From positions 107,752 to 171,751 of the forward strand of contig NZ_JOCQ01000005.1 of assembly GCF_000720725.1 (NCBI RefSeq): a DNA stretch of 64,000 nt, in the 5' to 3' direction. The stretch comes from Streptomyces rimosus subsp. rimosus. Its GTDB lineage: Bacteria; Actinomycetota; Actinomycetes; Streptomycetales; Streptomycetaceae. Below the pieces are notes generated by a model. That model ran no database searches, was not told the origin of the DNA, and saw only the letters and a list, made by a program, of their open reading frames with translations. The position numbers were made by a program, and so were the translations under genes. Each line of letters starts with the position of its first letter. Positions within the stretch are counted from its first letter, which is position 1. Shown here in pieces: positions 51,839-60,739 of this stretch.

Positions 51839-53065
51839 TCAAGACCGCTCCTCGCAGACCGGACCGGTGAAGCGCTCGGCACAGCGTGCCCCTGTCGCCG
51901 GCAGCATGAGGACTGCGGTGCATCCGCCCAGCAGCATGACCGTGGACGGAGAGGTGCGGTCCAGGACGATTCCCCCTACGAGCGCGCCGACCGAGATCGT
52001 CGCCTGGAAAGAGGCGGTGAACAGGACCGACGCCGCTTCCGGGGTGCGCGGTGCCGCCTTGGAGAACCAAGTCTGCGACGCGACCGGCACAGCACCGTAC
52101 GCGATCCCCCATACGACCAGCAGAACCACGGCGCCCGCATTCCAGCGGCCCAATGCCGGGAGCAGCAGGGTCGCTGCGGCGATCAGCCCGGCCGCGAGCC
52201 CGAAGACGCTCCGCGGATACCGGGCCACCCAGGCGCCGCCCAGGAAGTTGCCGAGGATACCGGCGGCACCGTAAAGCAGCAGGAATGCAGTGATCAGACC
52301 ATCACCGGCGTGAGTGACCTGTTCCAGGAATGGTGTGACGTAGGTGTAGGTGGCGAAGTGGGCCAACACGATCAGAAAAGTCAGCAAGAGCGCGAAGCGC
52401 GTATCGACGCTGCGGAGCATGGGGCTGAGGACGCCCAGCCGTGTGACCCGCACCGGGGGAAGCGGCGGTACGAACAAGAACAGCATGACCAGCACGCCGA
52501 CCGCCAGGAGGCCCATGACAACGAGAGCCGTCCGCCATCCGGCGAATTGGCCGATGAGGGTGCCGGTCGGTACGCCGAGAACGGACCCCAGCGGGACAGC
52601 GGAAAAGATCACAGCAGTTGCCCTGCCCACGGACGCCGTTGGCACCAGTCGTTCGGCCAGCCCCGCACCGATCGGCCAGAACCCGCCGATCGTTATCCCG
52701 ACCATGACCCGAGAAATCAGTACGAGCCAGTAGCCGTGTGCCACGGCGGCGAGAAAGTTGGCCAGTGCCAGCAGCAACATGAAAACGCACAGCATCAGCC
52801 GGCGGTCGCATCGTGCCGTGGCCGCGGTGACCAGCGGAGCAGCGGCAGCCGCCAGGAAGCCGGGCATGGTCATCATCAGCCCGGCCATCCCGTCCGACAC
52901 GGTGAAATCGGAACCGATCGAGGTCAGCAGACCGACCGGAAGAATCTCGGTGGTGACGATGGCGAAAATCCCCAGCATCACCGAGACCACGGCCGGCCAC
53001 CCCATCAGTGGCGTCCGGGAAGACAAATGTTGGCTGTTGATCGCAGCGGTAGGGGTAATCGGCAT
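51839..53065 (-). CDS. MFS drug/sugar efflux transporter
   Basis: A 408-residue major facilitator with about 12 hydrophobic segments of the DHA1 arabinose/chloramphenicol-type efflux group (motifs GLLTSIGSDF, ATARCDRR for the loop 2-3 region, SRVMVGITIGGFWPIGAGLAERLVP). The ATG at 53065 is preceded by GGAAGG; an in-frame GTG at 53092 would add nine residues. It converges on the aminotransferase gene and could be a second exporter for the cluster product. Its codon use is somewhat less GC-rich than the NRPS genes. Confidence 0.88.
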   Translation of the reverse strand: MPITPTAAINSQHLSSRTPLMGWPAVVSVMLGIFAIVTTEILPVGLLTSIGSDFTVSDGMAGLMMTMPGFLAAAAAPLVTAATARCDRRLMLCVFMLLLALANFLAAVAHGYWLVLISRVMVGITIGGFWPIGAGLAERLVPTASVGRATAVIFSAVPLGSVLGVPTGTLIGQFAGWRTALVVMGLLAVGVLVMLFLFVPPLPPVRVTRLGVLSPMLRSVDTRFALLLTFLIVLAHFATYTYVTPFLEQVTHAGDGLITAFLLLYGAAGILGNFLGGAWVARYPRSVFGLAAGLIAAATLLLPALGRWNAGAVVLLVVWGIAYGAVPVASQTWFSKAAPRTPEAASVLFTASFQATISVGALVGGIVLDRTSPSTVMLLGGCTAVLMLPATGARCAERFTGPVCEERS

Positions 53066-53092
53066 GGCCTTCCGTCCTGTAAAAGCCGACAC

Positions 53093-53427
53093 GTTGCGCG
53101 ATCAGTCCAACAGCTCCTGTCCACAGATGGCTGGCAGATCCGCGACTGCACCCTCGCCGGTCACGGATGATGTCGCATACCCGCCGACCTCGGCACGGCA
53201 GTCGTCGCTGCGCTGCGCGAGGACTGGCGGTGGAAGCGCTGCGCGAGGTGGCGGGGGAAGCGCATGGCGAACGTGCGCGGGTTGAGCCGGTCGCCGTGGT
53301 TCGACCGCGCCCACGACAACTCAAGTCTGCGCGCATGACGAGCTTGTGCGTCCTCAGCCCAGTTAAGCCTCGCCGGTCGGAAGGCGAATCAGCGGCCGGG
53401 CATCCGCACTGTCCCTGAAGCCCGGAA
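53093..53427. other. Gap with no recognisable gene
   Basis: About 335 nt lie between the MFS start region and the cupin stop. A short plus-strand frame here (53167-53418) has no recognisable family. The stretch may be remnant DNA plus the MFS promoter; I see no clear promoter motif. Confidence 0.4.
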
Positions 53428-53943
53428 CTACAGATAGAGCGCCCGGTTGACCGGAATGCCCTGCTCCTCGCAGCCGCGCTCGTAGTGGTCGATGAACCAG
53501 AAGACGTCGATCACCTCTGTCACCCTGTCCTGCTCGTCCAGGAACTCCACCGGTCCGTTCAGCCAGAAGACGGTCTTCATGCCCTCGTCGGAAACCAGGG
53601 TGTGGGTACGGCCCGGGCTTTCCCGGATGAAGTCACCCGGGCGGCCGACCCAGTCGTACTCCAGGTAGCGCCAGCTGCCGTCGAGCACATAGCCGGAAAC
53701 CGGGCCACGGTGGCGATGGCGGCCCAGCACTCCGCCGGCCTGCACCCACAGGACATTGGCGGCCGAACTGCTGCGGACGTCGAACGTCAGATGCTTGATC
53801 ATCACCTGCGGGACGAAGGGGAGCCAGGGCGAGTCCCCCTCCGCGATATGCCCCTCGGGCAGCGCGTACTGGTCCCGCCGCCGGTCGAGCCTCGCTTCGA
53901 TCGCGGCCAGGCTGTCCGCACCCGGGTCCGAGCTGAGCGTCAT
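53428..53943 (-). CDS. Cupin, dihydroxyacetophenone dioxygenase-like
   Basis: A 171-residue single-domain cupin. The metal-binding segment is GGVLGRHRHRGPVSGYVLDGSWRY-like in spacing (His cluster near residue 72, then a conserved Tyr/Gly strand), as in the ChrR/2,4'-dihydroxyacetophenone dioxygenase group. The ATG at 53943 is chosen because AGGAAGGA precedes it; longer forms lack a ribosome binding site. It may be a metal-dependent oxygenase or just a sugar/acid-binding cupin. No link to the assembly line is evident beyond proximity. Confidence 0.8.
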   Translation of the reverse strand: MTLSSDPGADSLAAIEARLDRRRDQYALPEGHIAEGDSPWLPFVPQVMIKHLTFDVRSSSAANVLWVQAGGVLGRHRHRGPVSGYVLDGSWRYLEYDWVGRPGDFIRESPGRTHTLVSDEGMKTVFWLNGPVEFLDEQDRVTEVIDVFWFIDHYERGCEEQGIPVNRALYL

Positions 53944-54089
53944 GGCTGATGTCCTTCCTGGTGCTGCTGGGACGGACGCGCACGCATACCCATGCTCGGC
54001 TTCTCCCGGCCCAGCACAACAGTGACTTCCAGGACGGTTGGGCACAGCCGAGCGGGCCGCTTCGTGTCAGCTCAGCTCGAACACACCTC

Positions 54090-55256
54090 TCAATCGCAGA
54101 TGGCGTCATCCAGCACTTTGTCGATGGGAGTACCGATGCGCGGGTCGGCGGGCCAGTCGGCGAGGTTCGCGGACAGTACGACCCGGCGTGATTGGTCCGG
54201 CGTGGTGAAGGCGAGCGTCGCGTAGCCCGGGATGCCGCCGGTGTGGCCGAGGGCCACGCGGCCACAACTCAACTGCAGCCGTTTGAGGCCGAGCCCGTAC
54301 CGGCTACCGGGGGTGGACGTGGGCACGGTGCGGTTCATCTCCTTCCATTCGGCCGGAGGCACGAGCTTTCCGGAGGCGAGGGCGGTCAGGAAGGTGTCCA
54401 TGTCGCTCGTCGTCGAAATGATTTCTCCGGCGGGGCCTGCCATCGAGGGATTCAGCTCCGTGACGTCCACCTGCCGTGCGCGACCCTGCTGAGTGCCCGT
54501 TCCGCGGAGCGTGATGTAGCCGTGCGCATGCGGTCCTGGCACAGACGCTTTGTCCTCGGGTACGTAAGTGTGCTCCAGGTGCAGGGGCTTGATGATCCGG
54601 TTGCGTACCTCCTTGGCGTACGAATGGCCTGTCACGCGCTCGATGATGAGGCCGGCGATGAGGTAGTTGGTGTTGGAATACCCGTAATCCGTGCCGGGCG
54701 GGAATTCGGCGGGCCGGGCCGCGGCCTCTCGTATCAGTGCGGTCGTGTCGTAGTGGCGGAAACGCGTGCGGACCAATTCCTCGCCCTGCGGCAGATCGCG
54801 TGCGATGTCATGAAGGCCGCTGGTGTGCTGGAGGAGCATCCGCACGGTGATGTGCTCGGCCCCGGGGACGAGTTCTGCAGACAGATAGCGGACCAGCGGG
54901 GCGTCCAGCGACACCGCACCCGCTTCGACCAGTTGCAGCATCACGACGGCGGTGAACATCTTGGTGGTACTCCCGGCACGGAACCGGCCCTCCCGCGGCA
55001 CCAAGGCGTCACCGCCTGCCCGGGCCTTGCCTGCCCGGGCCGTCCAGGTGCCGCTGCCGTCCGTCACCTGCACCTGGGCGCCGACAGCGCCGCTGCGGGC
55101 GAGGTCCTGAAGGTGGCGACGGATCCGTTCGCGCCCGCTGTCGCCGGCTCCGGGCGCACCACTCACGGGCGCGGCGTACGCCGGAAAGACCGTCGCGCCG
55201 ACCGCGATGGTGAGGAGGAAGGTGAGTAAAGACCGCAAGATACGCAAGGTACGCAT
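54090..55256 (-). CDS. Secreted serine hydrolase / D-Ala-D-Ala carboxypeptidase-like
   Basis: A 388-residue beta-lactamase-fold protein with a Sec signal peptide (hydrophobic core, probable cleavage after AYA at about 29). The SxxK motif is S96-T-T-K99, the second motif is YSN (in YGYSNTN) and the third is HTGG near the C-terminus. This is the pattern of class C penicillin-recognising hydrolases such as the Streptomyces R61 DD-carboxypeptidase. The ATG at 55256 is chosen because it begins the signal peptide and follows GTGGAG. It acts outside the cell, either on the wall or on small esters and amides. Confidence 0.87.
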   Translation of the reverse strand: MRTLRILRSLLTFLLTIAVGATVFPAYAAPVSGAPGAGDSGRERIRRHLQDLARSGAVGAQVQVTDGSGTWTARAGKARAGGDALVPREGRFRAGSTTKMFTAVVMLQLVEAGAVSLDAPLVRYLSAELVPGAEHITVRMLLQHTSGLHDIARDLPQGEELVRTRFRHYDTTALIREAAARPAEFPPGTDYGYSNTNYLIAGLIIERVTGHSYAKEVRNRIIKPLHLEHTYVPEDKASVPGPHAHGYITLRGTGTQQGRARQVDVTELNPSMAGPAGEIISTTSDMDTFLTALASGKLVPPAEWKEMNRTVPTSTPGSRYGLGLKRLQLSCGRVALGHTGGIPGYATLAFTTPDQSRRVVLSANLADWPADPRIGTPIDKVLDDAICD

Positions 55257-55421
55257 GCTTCTCCACGGGCGAAGGAGACAGTAGGTATCGCTATTCCATG
55301 CCATATAGCTTTCCGGGGCACTGGGGGAGGCCCTACGGCTTCGGGTGGGGGAAGCCCGGCCCGTAGTCGGGGGTTGCCCCCAGCGTCGACAGCAGCCCTT
55401 GGGCGCAGGCGTCGCGGCGAG

Positions 55422-56207
55422 CTATAGGTTCCCACCCAGGGCTGAAGCAGGCGATATCTCCGCCGGCGGTGGCGGATTGCGGCGTGCAGTACGGCCGTGC
55501 AGTACGGCATTGGAGGCAACGGAGGCAAGGCCGGCCTGGACCAGCCGAAAGAACGCCCGGACGTCGTCGACGAGCAGGTCCGGTACCTCCATGGCGGGGA
55601 AGTGGCCACCGCGGTCGAACTCCGACCAGTGCACCACCTTGTGCTCCCCCTCGGCGATGCGGCGGACACCGGAGTCGCCGGGAAGGACGGCGACGCCGTG
55701 TGGCACCGTGGACGTCGTTACGGCCGAGCCCCAGGCCTGCGCGTTCTCCTTGTACAGCCGGGCGGAAGAGGCGGCGGTGCGGGTCAGTCAGTAGATGCTC
55801 ACGTCGGTGAGCAACTGGTCACGGTCGACGGCGTGCTCGGGGAATTCGTGGGCGGGGTCGGCCCGCTCCGCGAACTTCTCCCCGGTCCACGCCAGTTGTG
55901 CGGCGGGCGAGTCGGTCAGGCCGAACGCGAGGGTCTGCGGCCAGGTTGCCTGGATGATCGCGTAACCGCTGCGGTCCTGGTCCTGGTACTGCCCGAGCCG
56001 CTCCAGCTCGCCCGCCGACAGTCCGTCGAACTCGGCGGGGGCACCGGTCGGGAAGCCCAGCGCGCCGTTGCCATGCACACCGACGACGTGTTCGGGGGCG
56101 ATCCGGATGGAGGGAGTCACCACGTGGAACGCGTCGGCGGGGTCGCCGCCATGTGCCCGCGGATCTGCTGTGACCACGAGACCCGGCGCTTTTGCTACCG
56201 CTCCCAC
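55422..56207 (-). pseudogene. Decayed epoxide hydrolase (EHN-type)
   Basis: Two in-frame pieces read as the C-terminal half of a microsomal-type epoxide hydrolase: DSPAAQLAWTGEKF, DRDQLLTDVSIY, then an in-frame TGA at 55788-55790 where family members have Trp, then LTRTAASSARLY and HWSEFDRGGHFPAMEVPD. Upstream, the HGGDPADAFHVVTPS segment is joined directly to PEHVVGVHGNGA, so the middle of the protein, including the nucleophilic Asp region, has been lost, and the N-terminus is missing. Nonsense mutation plus internal deletion: not functional. Confidence 0.8.
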
Positions 56208-56530
56208 GACGTCACCGAGACCCGGCGCGAAGCCGAGCCGCGCCGGCTGGTGTTCTCGGGCGCCACTGGTATCCCCTGGCCTACGACACGGCGCGCGCCG
56301 ACTGGCGCACCTTCCGCGTCGACCACCTGACCCTGCGTACCCCCAACGGGCCCCGTTTCATCCCCCGCCAGGCACCCGCCCCCGACCTCGCCGACTACGC
56401 CTCCCGCGCTTTGTCCACCGCCCCTTACCGCCACCAGGCCCGCTTCACCGTCCACGCCCCGGCCGCCCAGGTACCGGAGCGGATGCCCGCAACGGCGGCG
56501 ACGGTCGAACCGCGGGGACTGACGGGCCTA
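56171..56530 (+). pseudogene. WYL-domain transcriptional regulator remnant
   Basis: A plus-strand fragment of a WYL-domain regulator. One frame encodes CDHETRRFCYRSHDVTE and EPRRLVFSG; after an apparent 1-nt deletion near 56260 a second frame continues with RHWYPLAYDTARADWRTFRVDHL and PNGPRFIPRQ. The helix-turn-helix part and the far C-terminus are absent. It abuts the decayed epoxide hydrolase on the other strand, and such genes are often divergent or adjacent partners in actinomycetes. Confidence 0.7.
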
Positions 56531-56533
56531 CGG

Positions 56534-57700
56534 TCAAGCATGGCCGCCCACGGTGACCGGACCGAACGTGAGCTGCGGCGCGGCCTCCAGGATCTCGCCG
56601 ATCCGGGCCACCCGGTGCTCGACCTCGGTACGCTGCGCGGCGCTGAGCGGCACCAGGGACTCCACGGTGACGTCGAGCTTGCGGCCGGAGCGCCGCTGGT
56701 GCCAGAGCCCGCCGACCACACCGTCCACGATCAGCACCTGGAAGTTGCCGGGCAGCACCCGTTCACGGGCGCGGCCGGGGTAGAGAAGCTCCGGTGGCTG
56801 GTTGCCGACCCGGTAGGCGTAGCCGTCGAAGTAGGGCAGCAGGTGCAGGCCGCGCGGCGGCGTGTCGGGCATGGCGGTGTCGCCGGCGACCACCCAGGCC
56901 GGATGTCCCTCGACCTCGACCGGCTGGAGTTCATCGGCCAGCGACGTGAAGAGTTCGTCGGCCCAGCGGACCGGCGCGTTCAGCCAGTGCGCGAACTGCT
57001 GCGGGGTGGCCGGGCCGTAGGCGTGCAAATAGCTGGTCGCGACATGGATCAGTGCGGCTCGGGGGTCGGCCGGCGAGAGGCCGGGCAGCCAACGGGCCGG
57101 GTTGGTGTAGGTGACCTTGCGGCCGCGGTTGGGGCCGAAACACAGCTTCCCCCGCAGACCGGCCAGGTGCAGTGCCTGGCGCCAGCGCGGCCACATGCTC
57201 TGGAAGCCGGGCATGACCAGGTCGCCGGCCCAGGGGCCGGTCCTGCTGATCACTTCCTCGCTGAGTTCGTCAATGGTGAGCTCGGCGTCCTGCAGGGCGT
57301 CGCCGATGGCCGCGACCACCTCGGCGGTCTGTTCCTCGGTGATCCGTATGCGCGCCGGATGAGGGTTCTTCGGCTCGGGAACGGCGGAGAAGGCCGCGAC
57401 CCACAGCGGTAGGTCGGAGGTCGGAAACAGGTGTACGGTCCCCCGCTGCCCGAACGTCTTGACCAGGCTCTGCTCCGACCAGAGTGCTTTGCGCACGTCC
57501 ACCCGAGAGGCGTCGGACATCCGCAGCCCGATGGCGAGTTCGGCGGCCGAGAGTACCTGGGCATGGGTACCGGCCATGGCACCGACGATGTCAGCGGGCC
57601 GGGCGGTTGCCGACGGGGTGCTCAGAGCGTGGCGTTCCAGACGGCGGGCGCACACCTGCGACCAGGTGAAACGCGGGATCTGTGACGAACGTCCGGACAT
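56534..57700 (-). CDS. Winged-helix DNA-binding protein, AlkZ-like (HTH_42)
   Basis: A 388-residue protein of the HTH_42/AlkZ-like family: FTWSQVCARRLERHAL at the N-terminus, GTVHLF near 88-93, and LLPYFDGYAYRVGN and LPGNFQVLIVDGVVGGLW in the C-terminal part. AlkZ is a DNA glycosylase that unhooks bulky adducts and protects azinomycin producers; distant relatives are common in Streptomyces genomes. A HAQ triad near residue 46 could be the catalytic His/Gln-x-Gln/Asp motif. AAGGAG lies 10 nt before the ATG. It may be a house repair enzyme rather than cluster resistance. Confidence 0.8.
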   Translation of the reverse strand: MSGRSSQIPRFTWSQVCARRLERHALSTPSATARPADIVGAMAGTHAQVLSAAELAIGLRMSDASRVDVRKALWSEQSLVKTFGQRGTVHLFPTSDLPLWVAAFSAVPEPKNPHPARIRITEEQTAEVVAAIGDALQDAELTIDELSEEVISRTGPWAGDLVMPGFQSMWPRWRQALHLAGLRGKLCFGPNRGRKVTYTNPARWLPGLSPADPRAALIHVATSYLHAYGPATPQQFAHWLNAPVRWADELFTSLADELQPVEVEGHPAWVVAGDTAMPDTPPRGLHLLPYFDGYAYRVGNQPPELLYPGRARERVLPGNFQVLIVDGVVGGLWHQRRSGRKLDVTVESLVPLSAAQRTEVEHRVARIGEILEAAPQLTFGPVTVGGHA

Positions 57701-58096
57701 GCGGGCAGGCTCCTTGGGCGGCGGGTGGTTCGTGGGACGGGGACGCGGACACGGGGGCGCCGGCTTCGGGTGGCAGGTCCGATGGCGCCGTGACGACCGC
57801 GTTCACCAGTGACTGTATCGGCGATGTAGGTCACGAACGGTCCTAGCTGTTGTTGGTCGGCTGTGCCTGATGTGGCCGGGTGTGCCTGATGTGGCCGGGT
57901 CGCAGCCTGGGATCGGTTTCCGGGGCTCTCCCAACATTCCCGAGCTGTCCGGAGCTTCCCGGAGCCGGCAAGCCGTTGATTCGGTTGTGGATTTCAGCGA
58001 TCAGGGAGGAGGCAGCCCCAGAACGACAACGGCCAGTGTTTGCTTGCACCCCGGCGTCTTCTCCAACGCGTATTTCTGCGCTGGGCTTGCGTCCAC
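57701..58096. other. Gap with no recognisable gene
   Basis: This 396-nt stretch lies upstream of the AlkZ-like gene and downstream of the glycosyltransferase. It contains a 19-bp tandem duplication and the AlkZ-like ribosome binding site. The open frames in it lack family motifs. Presumably it also holds the AlkZ-like promoter. Confidence 0.4.
57862..57899. repeat. Perfect 19-bp tandem duplication
   Basis: TGTGCCTGATGTGGCCGGG occurs twice head to tail (57862-57880 and 57881-57899) in non-coding DNA. No function is evident; it may be a slippage product. Confidence 0.85.
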
Positions 58097-59323
58097 TCAC
58101 CCTCTTGCTCCCGCGGAATGGAGCAGCTCCGCCAAAGTCGAATACGAGCGGTCCCACGTCCATTCCGTCCGGATCCAGTGACGTCCCTTCCTGCCCATTT
58201 CGTGAGCCAGTTCGGGGTTGCGGAGGAGCCTGGTCAGGCGGTCCGCCGTTGCCGCCACCGAGCGGCCGTCGACGACATGGCCGGTCTCGCCGTCGCGTAC
58301 CGCATCGGGGGCGCCACCCGAGTCGCCTGCCAGGACGGGGAGCCCGGACGCGGCGGCCTCCAGGTAGACGATGCCCAGGCCCTCCACCTCCAGGCCGCGT
58401 CTGCGGGTGCGGCAGGGCATGGCGAAGGCATCGGCGGCGGCGTAGAAGGAGGGGAGGGCGTGGTGAGGGTGGCCGCCTGCGAAGACAACCGAGTGCAGGA
58501 CGCCTTCGCGCAGGGCAAGTTGTCGTAGTTCGGGAGCGTACGGGCCGTCGCCGACCAGGAGGAGCATGGCGTCCGGGACCGCCCTGCGGACCCAGGGCAG
58601 CGCCCTGATCAGGGTGTCCTGGCCCTTGCGCGGGACCAGCCGGGCCGCGCACAGGATCACCGGGCGGCGGCCCAGACCATAGCGGGCCCGCACCGCGCCG
58701 CCGTCCAGGGCGGGGTGGAAAGCCGTGGTGTCCACACCGGGGACCAGACGTGCGGTGCGGGTCCCGGGAGCGAGGGCCGCCTCGATCGGCCGACGGGTGC
58801 TCGCGCCCAGCCAGGTGAGGGCGTCGACCTGCGTGCCGATGCGGCGTAGCAGGGCCCTGGCCCCGGGGGTGCGGGCCCACCACACCTCGTGGCCGTGCGT
58901 GGTGGCGACGGCGGTGCGGATGTCCGTCGTCCGCCGCAGTCGGTCCGTCATCAGGCCGAGCGGCGCCGCCGCGCCGAACCACACCCGGTCGCAGCCGTAC
59001 CGGCGGGCCACGGATGCGGCATGCGCGGTGGCCCGGGGAGTGGGCAGGAGGGTGCGTGCCGGGTGGCGGATCACCGGGTAGGCAAAGGACTCGGCAGGGT
59101 ACGTAAAGGACCCGGCAGGGTACGTGGAGGACTCGGCAGGGTACGTGAAGGACTCGTCGGGTACCGACTCCGTCGTGGCCTGGCTCGGCGTCGAGGTGAA
59201 GACGACCACCTCGTCGGGTGGGAATCGGTCGGCCAGTTCACGGACGAAGGTCTCGATGCCGCCCTGCCTCGGCGGAAAGTCATTGGTGACGATCAGTGTG
59301 CGAGGGCGGGAGCTGTTCGTCAT
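58097..59323 (-). CDS. GT4 glycosyltransferase, PimB-like mannosyltransferase
   Basis: A 408-residue GT-B enzyme. N-terminal TLIVTNDFPPRQGGIETFV and the C-terminal EGLGIVYLEAAASGLPVLAGDSGGAPDAV (E-x7-E donor motif) match the phosphatidylinositol mannosyltransferase PimB' group, which uses GDP-mannose at the inner membrane face. Residues about 50-80 carry four copies of a seven-residue repeat (consensus YPAESFT) not expected in the family. The ATG at 59323 overlaps the stop of the upstream membrane protein gene, so the pair is co-translated. A role in cell-envelope mannolipids is likely, independent of the NRPS cluster. Confidence 0.85.
   Translation of the reverse strand: MTNSSRPRTLIVTNDFPPRQGGIETFVRELADRFPPDEVVVFTSTPSQATTESVPDESFTYPAESSTYPAGSFTYPAESFAYPVIRHPARTLLPTPRATAHAASVARRYGCDRVWFGAAAPLGLMTDRLRRTTDIRTAVATTHGHEVWWARTPGARALLRRIGTQVDALTWLGASTRRPIEAALAPGTRTARLVPGVDTTAFHPALDGGAVRARYGLGRRPVILCAARLVPRKGQDTLIRALPWVRRAVPDAMLLLVGDGPYAPELRQLALREGVLHSVVFAGGHPHHALPSFYAAADAFAMPCRTRRRGLEVEGLGIVYLEAAASGLPVLAGDSGGAPDAVRDGETGHVVDGRSVAATADRLTRLLRNPELAHEMGRKGRHWIRTEWTWDRSYSTLAELLHSAGARG
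59084..59167 (-). repeat. Four 21-bp tandem repeats inside the glycosyltransferase gene
   Basis: Units at 59084-59104, 59105-59125, 59126-59146 and 59147-59167 share the core GGACTCGGCAGGGTACGT with a few changes. Being 21 nt long they keep frame and encode a variable number of seven-residue repeats in the N-terminal domain. Confidence 0.9.
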
Positions 59324-60603
59324 ATGAGGGCCTTCTTCCTGGAGGGAACGACCGGGTTGACGGGGGCGATGGAGGTGGTGGGTGCGATGGGGGTGACGGG
59401 AGCGATGGGGGTGACGGTGGTGTCGCCGCGCTGCGGCATCCGGTACGCCACCGCCCCGAGCACCAGCGGATAGACCAGGTAGCCGAAACGCGTCGCGGGC
59501 ATCAGGGTCATCGCCAGGCCCAGACCGAGCGCGAGCCGTGCGGCCGCCGCTCGTGCGGTTGTCGGCGGCCGCACCACCAGCGACACCGCGATCAGCAACG
59601 CGCTCACCGCGAGGAGCGCGGGCGCGATCACCCTGCCGCCGGGGACGTACGTCGCGAGCAGATGGCCGGGCAACGGGCTCGCGGCCGGCGAGGCGGTGTC
59701 GGTGAGACCCAGCGGGAAGGCGATGACGCTCCGGTAGAAGGCGGAGGAGCCGGCGAGGGCGAAGGGCAGCACCGCCGCCGTTGCGGTGGACAGGGCCACG
59801 GCCGCGTACCACAGCGCGGGCCGGCCACCCCTGCGTACCGCGATCAGCGCCAGTGCCACGGGCAGCGCGGGCCACGCCGTCCACTTGAGCGCGGCGGCGG
59901 CGCCGAGCACCAGCCCTGCGCGGCCCGGTCGCCCCTGCCCGGCGAGTACGACGCCCAGGCACATCAGGCCGACGACCGGAAGGTCGACCCCGCTCACCGC
60001 GAGGGGCAGCGCGACCAGAGGGCAGGCGAGCAGCCGGGCTCGGTACAGACCGGCCGCAGCGAGGGCCGCCACGAATGCGCCGCCCAGCCACCAGCGCACG
60101 TCCCCGGGCAGCACACCGAAGAGCGCCATCCCCGGCAGGTAGGGATTGAAGTCGGCGACGACCGCAGGGTCGGCGACGTACGGGCTGCCGTTCGTGAGCA
60201 GCGACTGCCCCGACCGCTCAACGACCGTGACCTCCAGCTGCCCGAGCCCGGCCGTCGCCAGCGAGACGAGCGGCACCACGACGGCCCCCACCACGACGGC
60301 CCCCACCACGGCGACCGCCCGGGAGGCGGGGCGGGAGCGCGCACCGCACGCCAGGACCGCCGCGACCGCGTAACCCGCCCCCGCCACCACCCCCCACACC
60401 CGGTGCGGCTCCAGATCCGAGACCAGGGTGAGCCCCAGCGCGACGACCGCGCAGCCGGCCCACGCGTACCGCTCGTGACGTACGCACTGAATATGTCGCA
60501 CATGCCGTTCGTGGCGTACACACTGAATGTGTTGCACACACCATTCACGATGTACGCGCCGAATAACCCGCACATACCGATCAAGACTCTTCGTCATGCC
60601 CAT
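59320..60603 (-). CDS. Polytopic membrane mannosyltransferase-like (GT87/DUF2029)
   Basis: A 427-residue protein with about nine to ten hydrophobic segments and an acidic extracytoplasmic motif (ADFNPYLPG) between early segments, the pattern of polyprenol-phosphate-sugar-dependent GT-C enzymes such as GT87. It ends with Pro-rich degenerate repeats (TPIAPVTPIAP). It overlaps the PimB-like gene by 4 nt. The start is uncertain: the ATGs at 60603 and 60597 lack a good ribosome binding site, and the first 45 residues contain a duplicated HIQCVRHER segment. Likely envelope glycolipid synthesis. Confidence 0.72.
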   Translation of the reverse strand: MGMTKSLDRYVRVIRRVHREWCVQHIQCVRHERHVRHIQCVRHERYAWAGCAVVALGLTLVSDLEPHRVWGVVAGAGYAVAAVLACGARSRPASRAVAVVGAVVVGAVVVPLVSLATAGLGQLEVTVVERSGQSLLTNGSPYVADPAVVADFNPYLPGMALFGVLPGDVRWWLGGAFVAALAAAGLYRARLLACPLVALPLAVSGVDLPVVGLMCLGVVLAGQGRPGRAGLVLGAAAALKWTAWPALPVALALIAVRRGGRPALWYAAVALSTATAAVLPFALAGSSAFYRSVIAFPLGLTDTASPAASPLPGHLLATYVPGGRVIAPALLAVSALLIAVSLVVRPPTTARAAAARLALGLGLAMTLMPATRFGYLVYPLVLGAVAYRMPQRGDTTVTPIAPVTPIAPTTSIAPVNPVVPSRKKALI

Positions 60604-60739
60604 CGACGGTAGGAACCCGCTGGTCGCACGGCGTCAACCGAGACTCCGGACCTGGGACTCAACCCGTGGCATGACATCCGCCCGCAGACTCAACCCGTGC
60701 GGCGACGCGCGCACCCGCGCCGGCACGGACCATGGACGC

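Noticed and set aside
57843..58982. Minus-strand frame extending past the glycosyltransferase stop
   Set aside because: It overlaps the well-supported glycosyltransferase in a different phase and has low-complexity composition.
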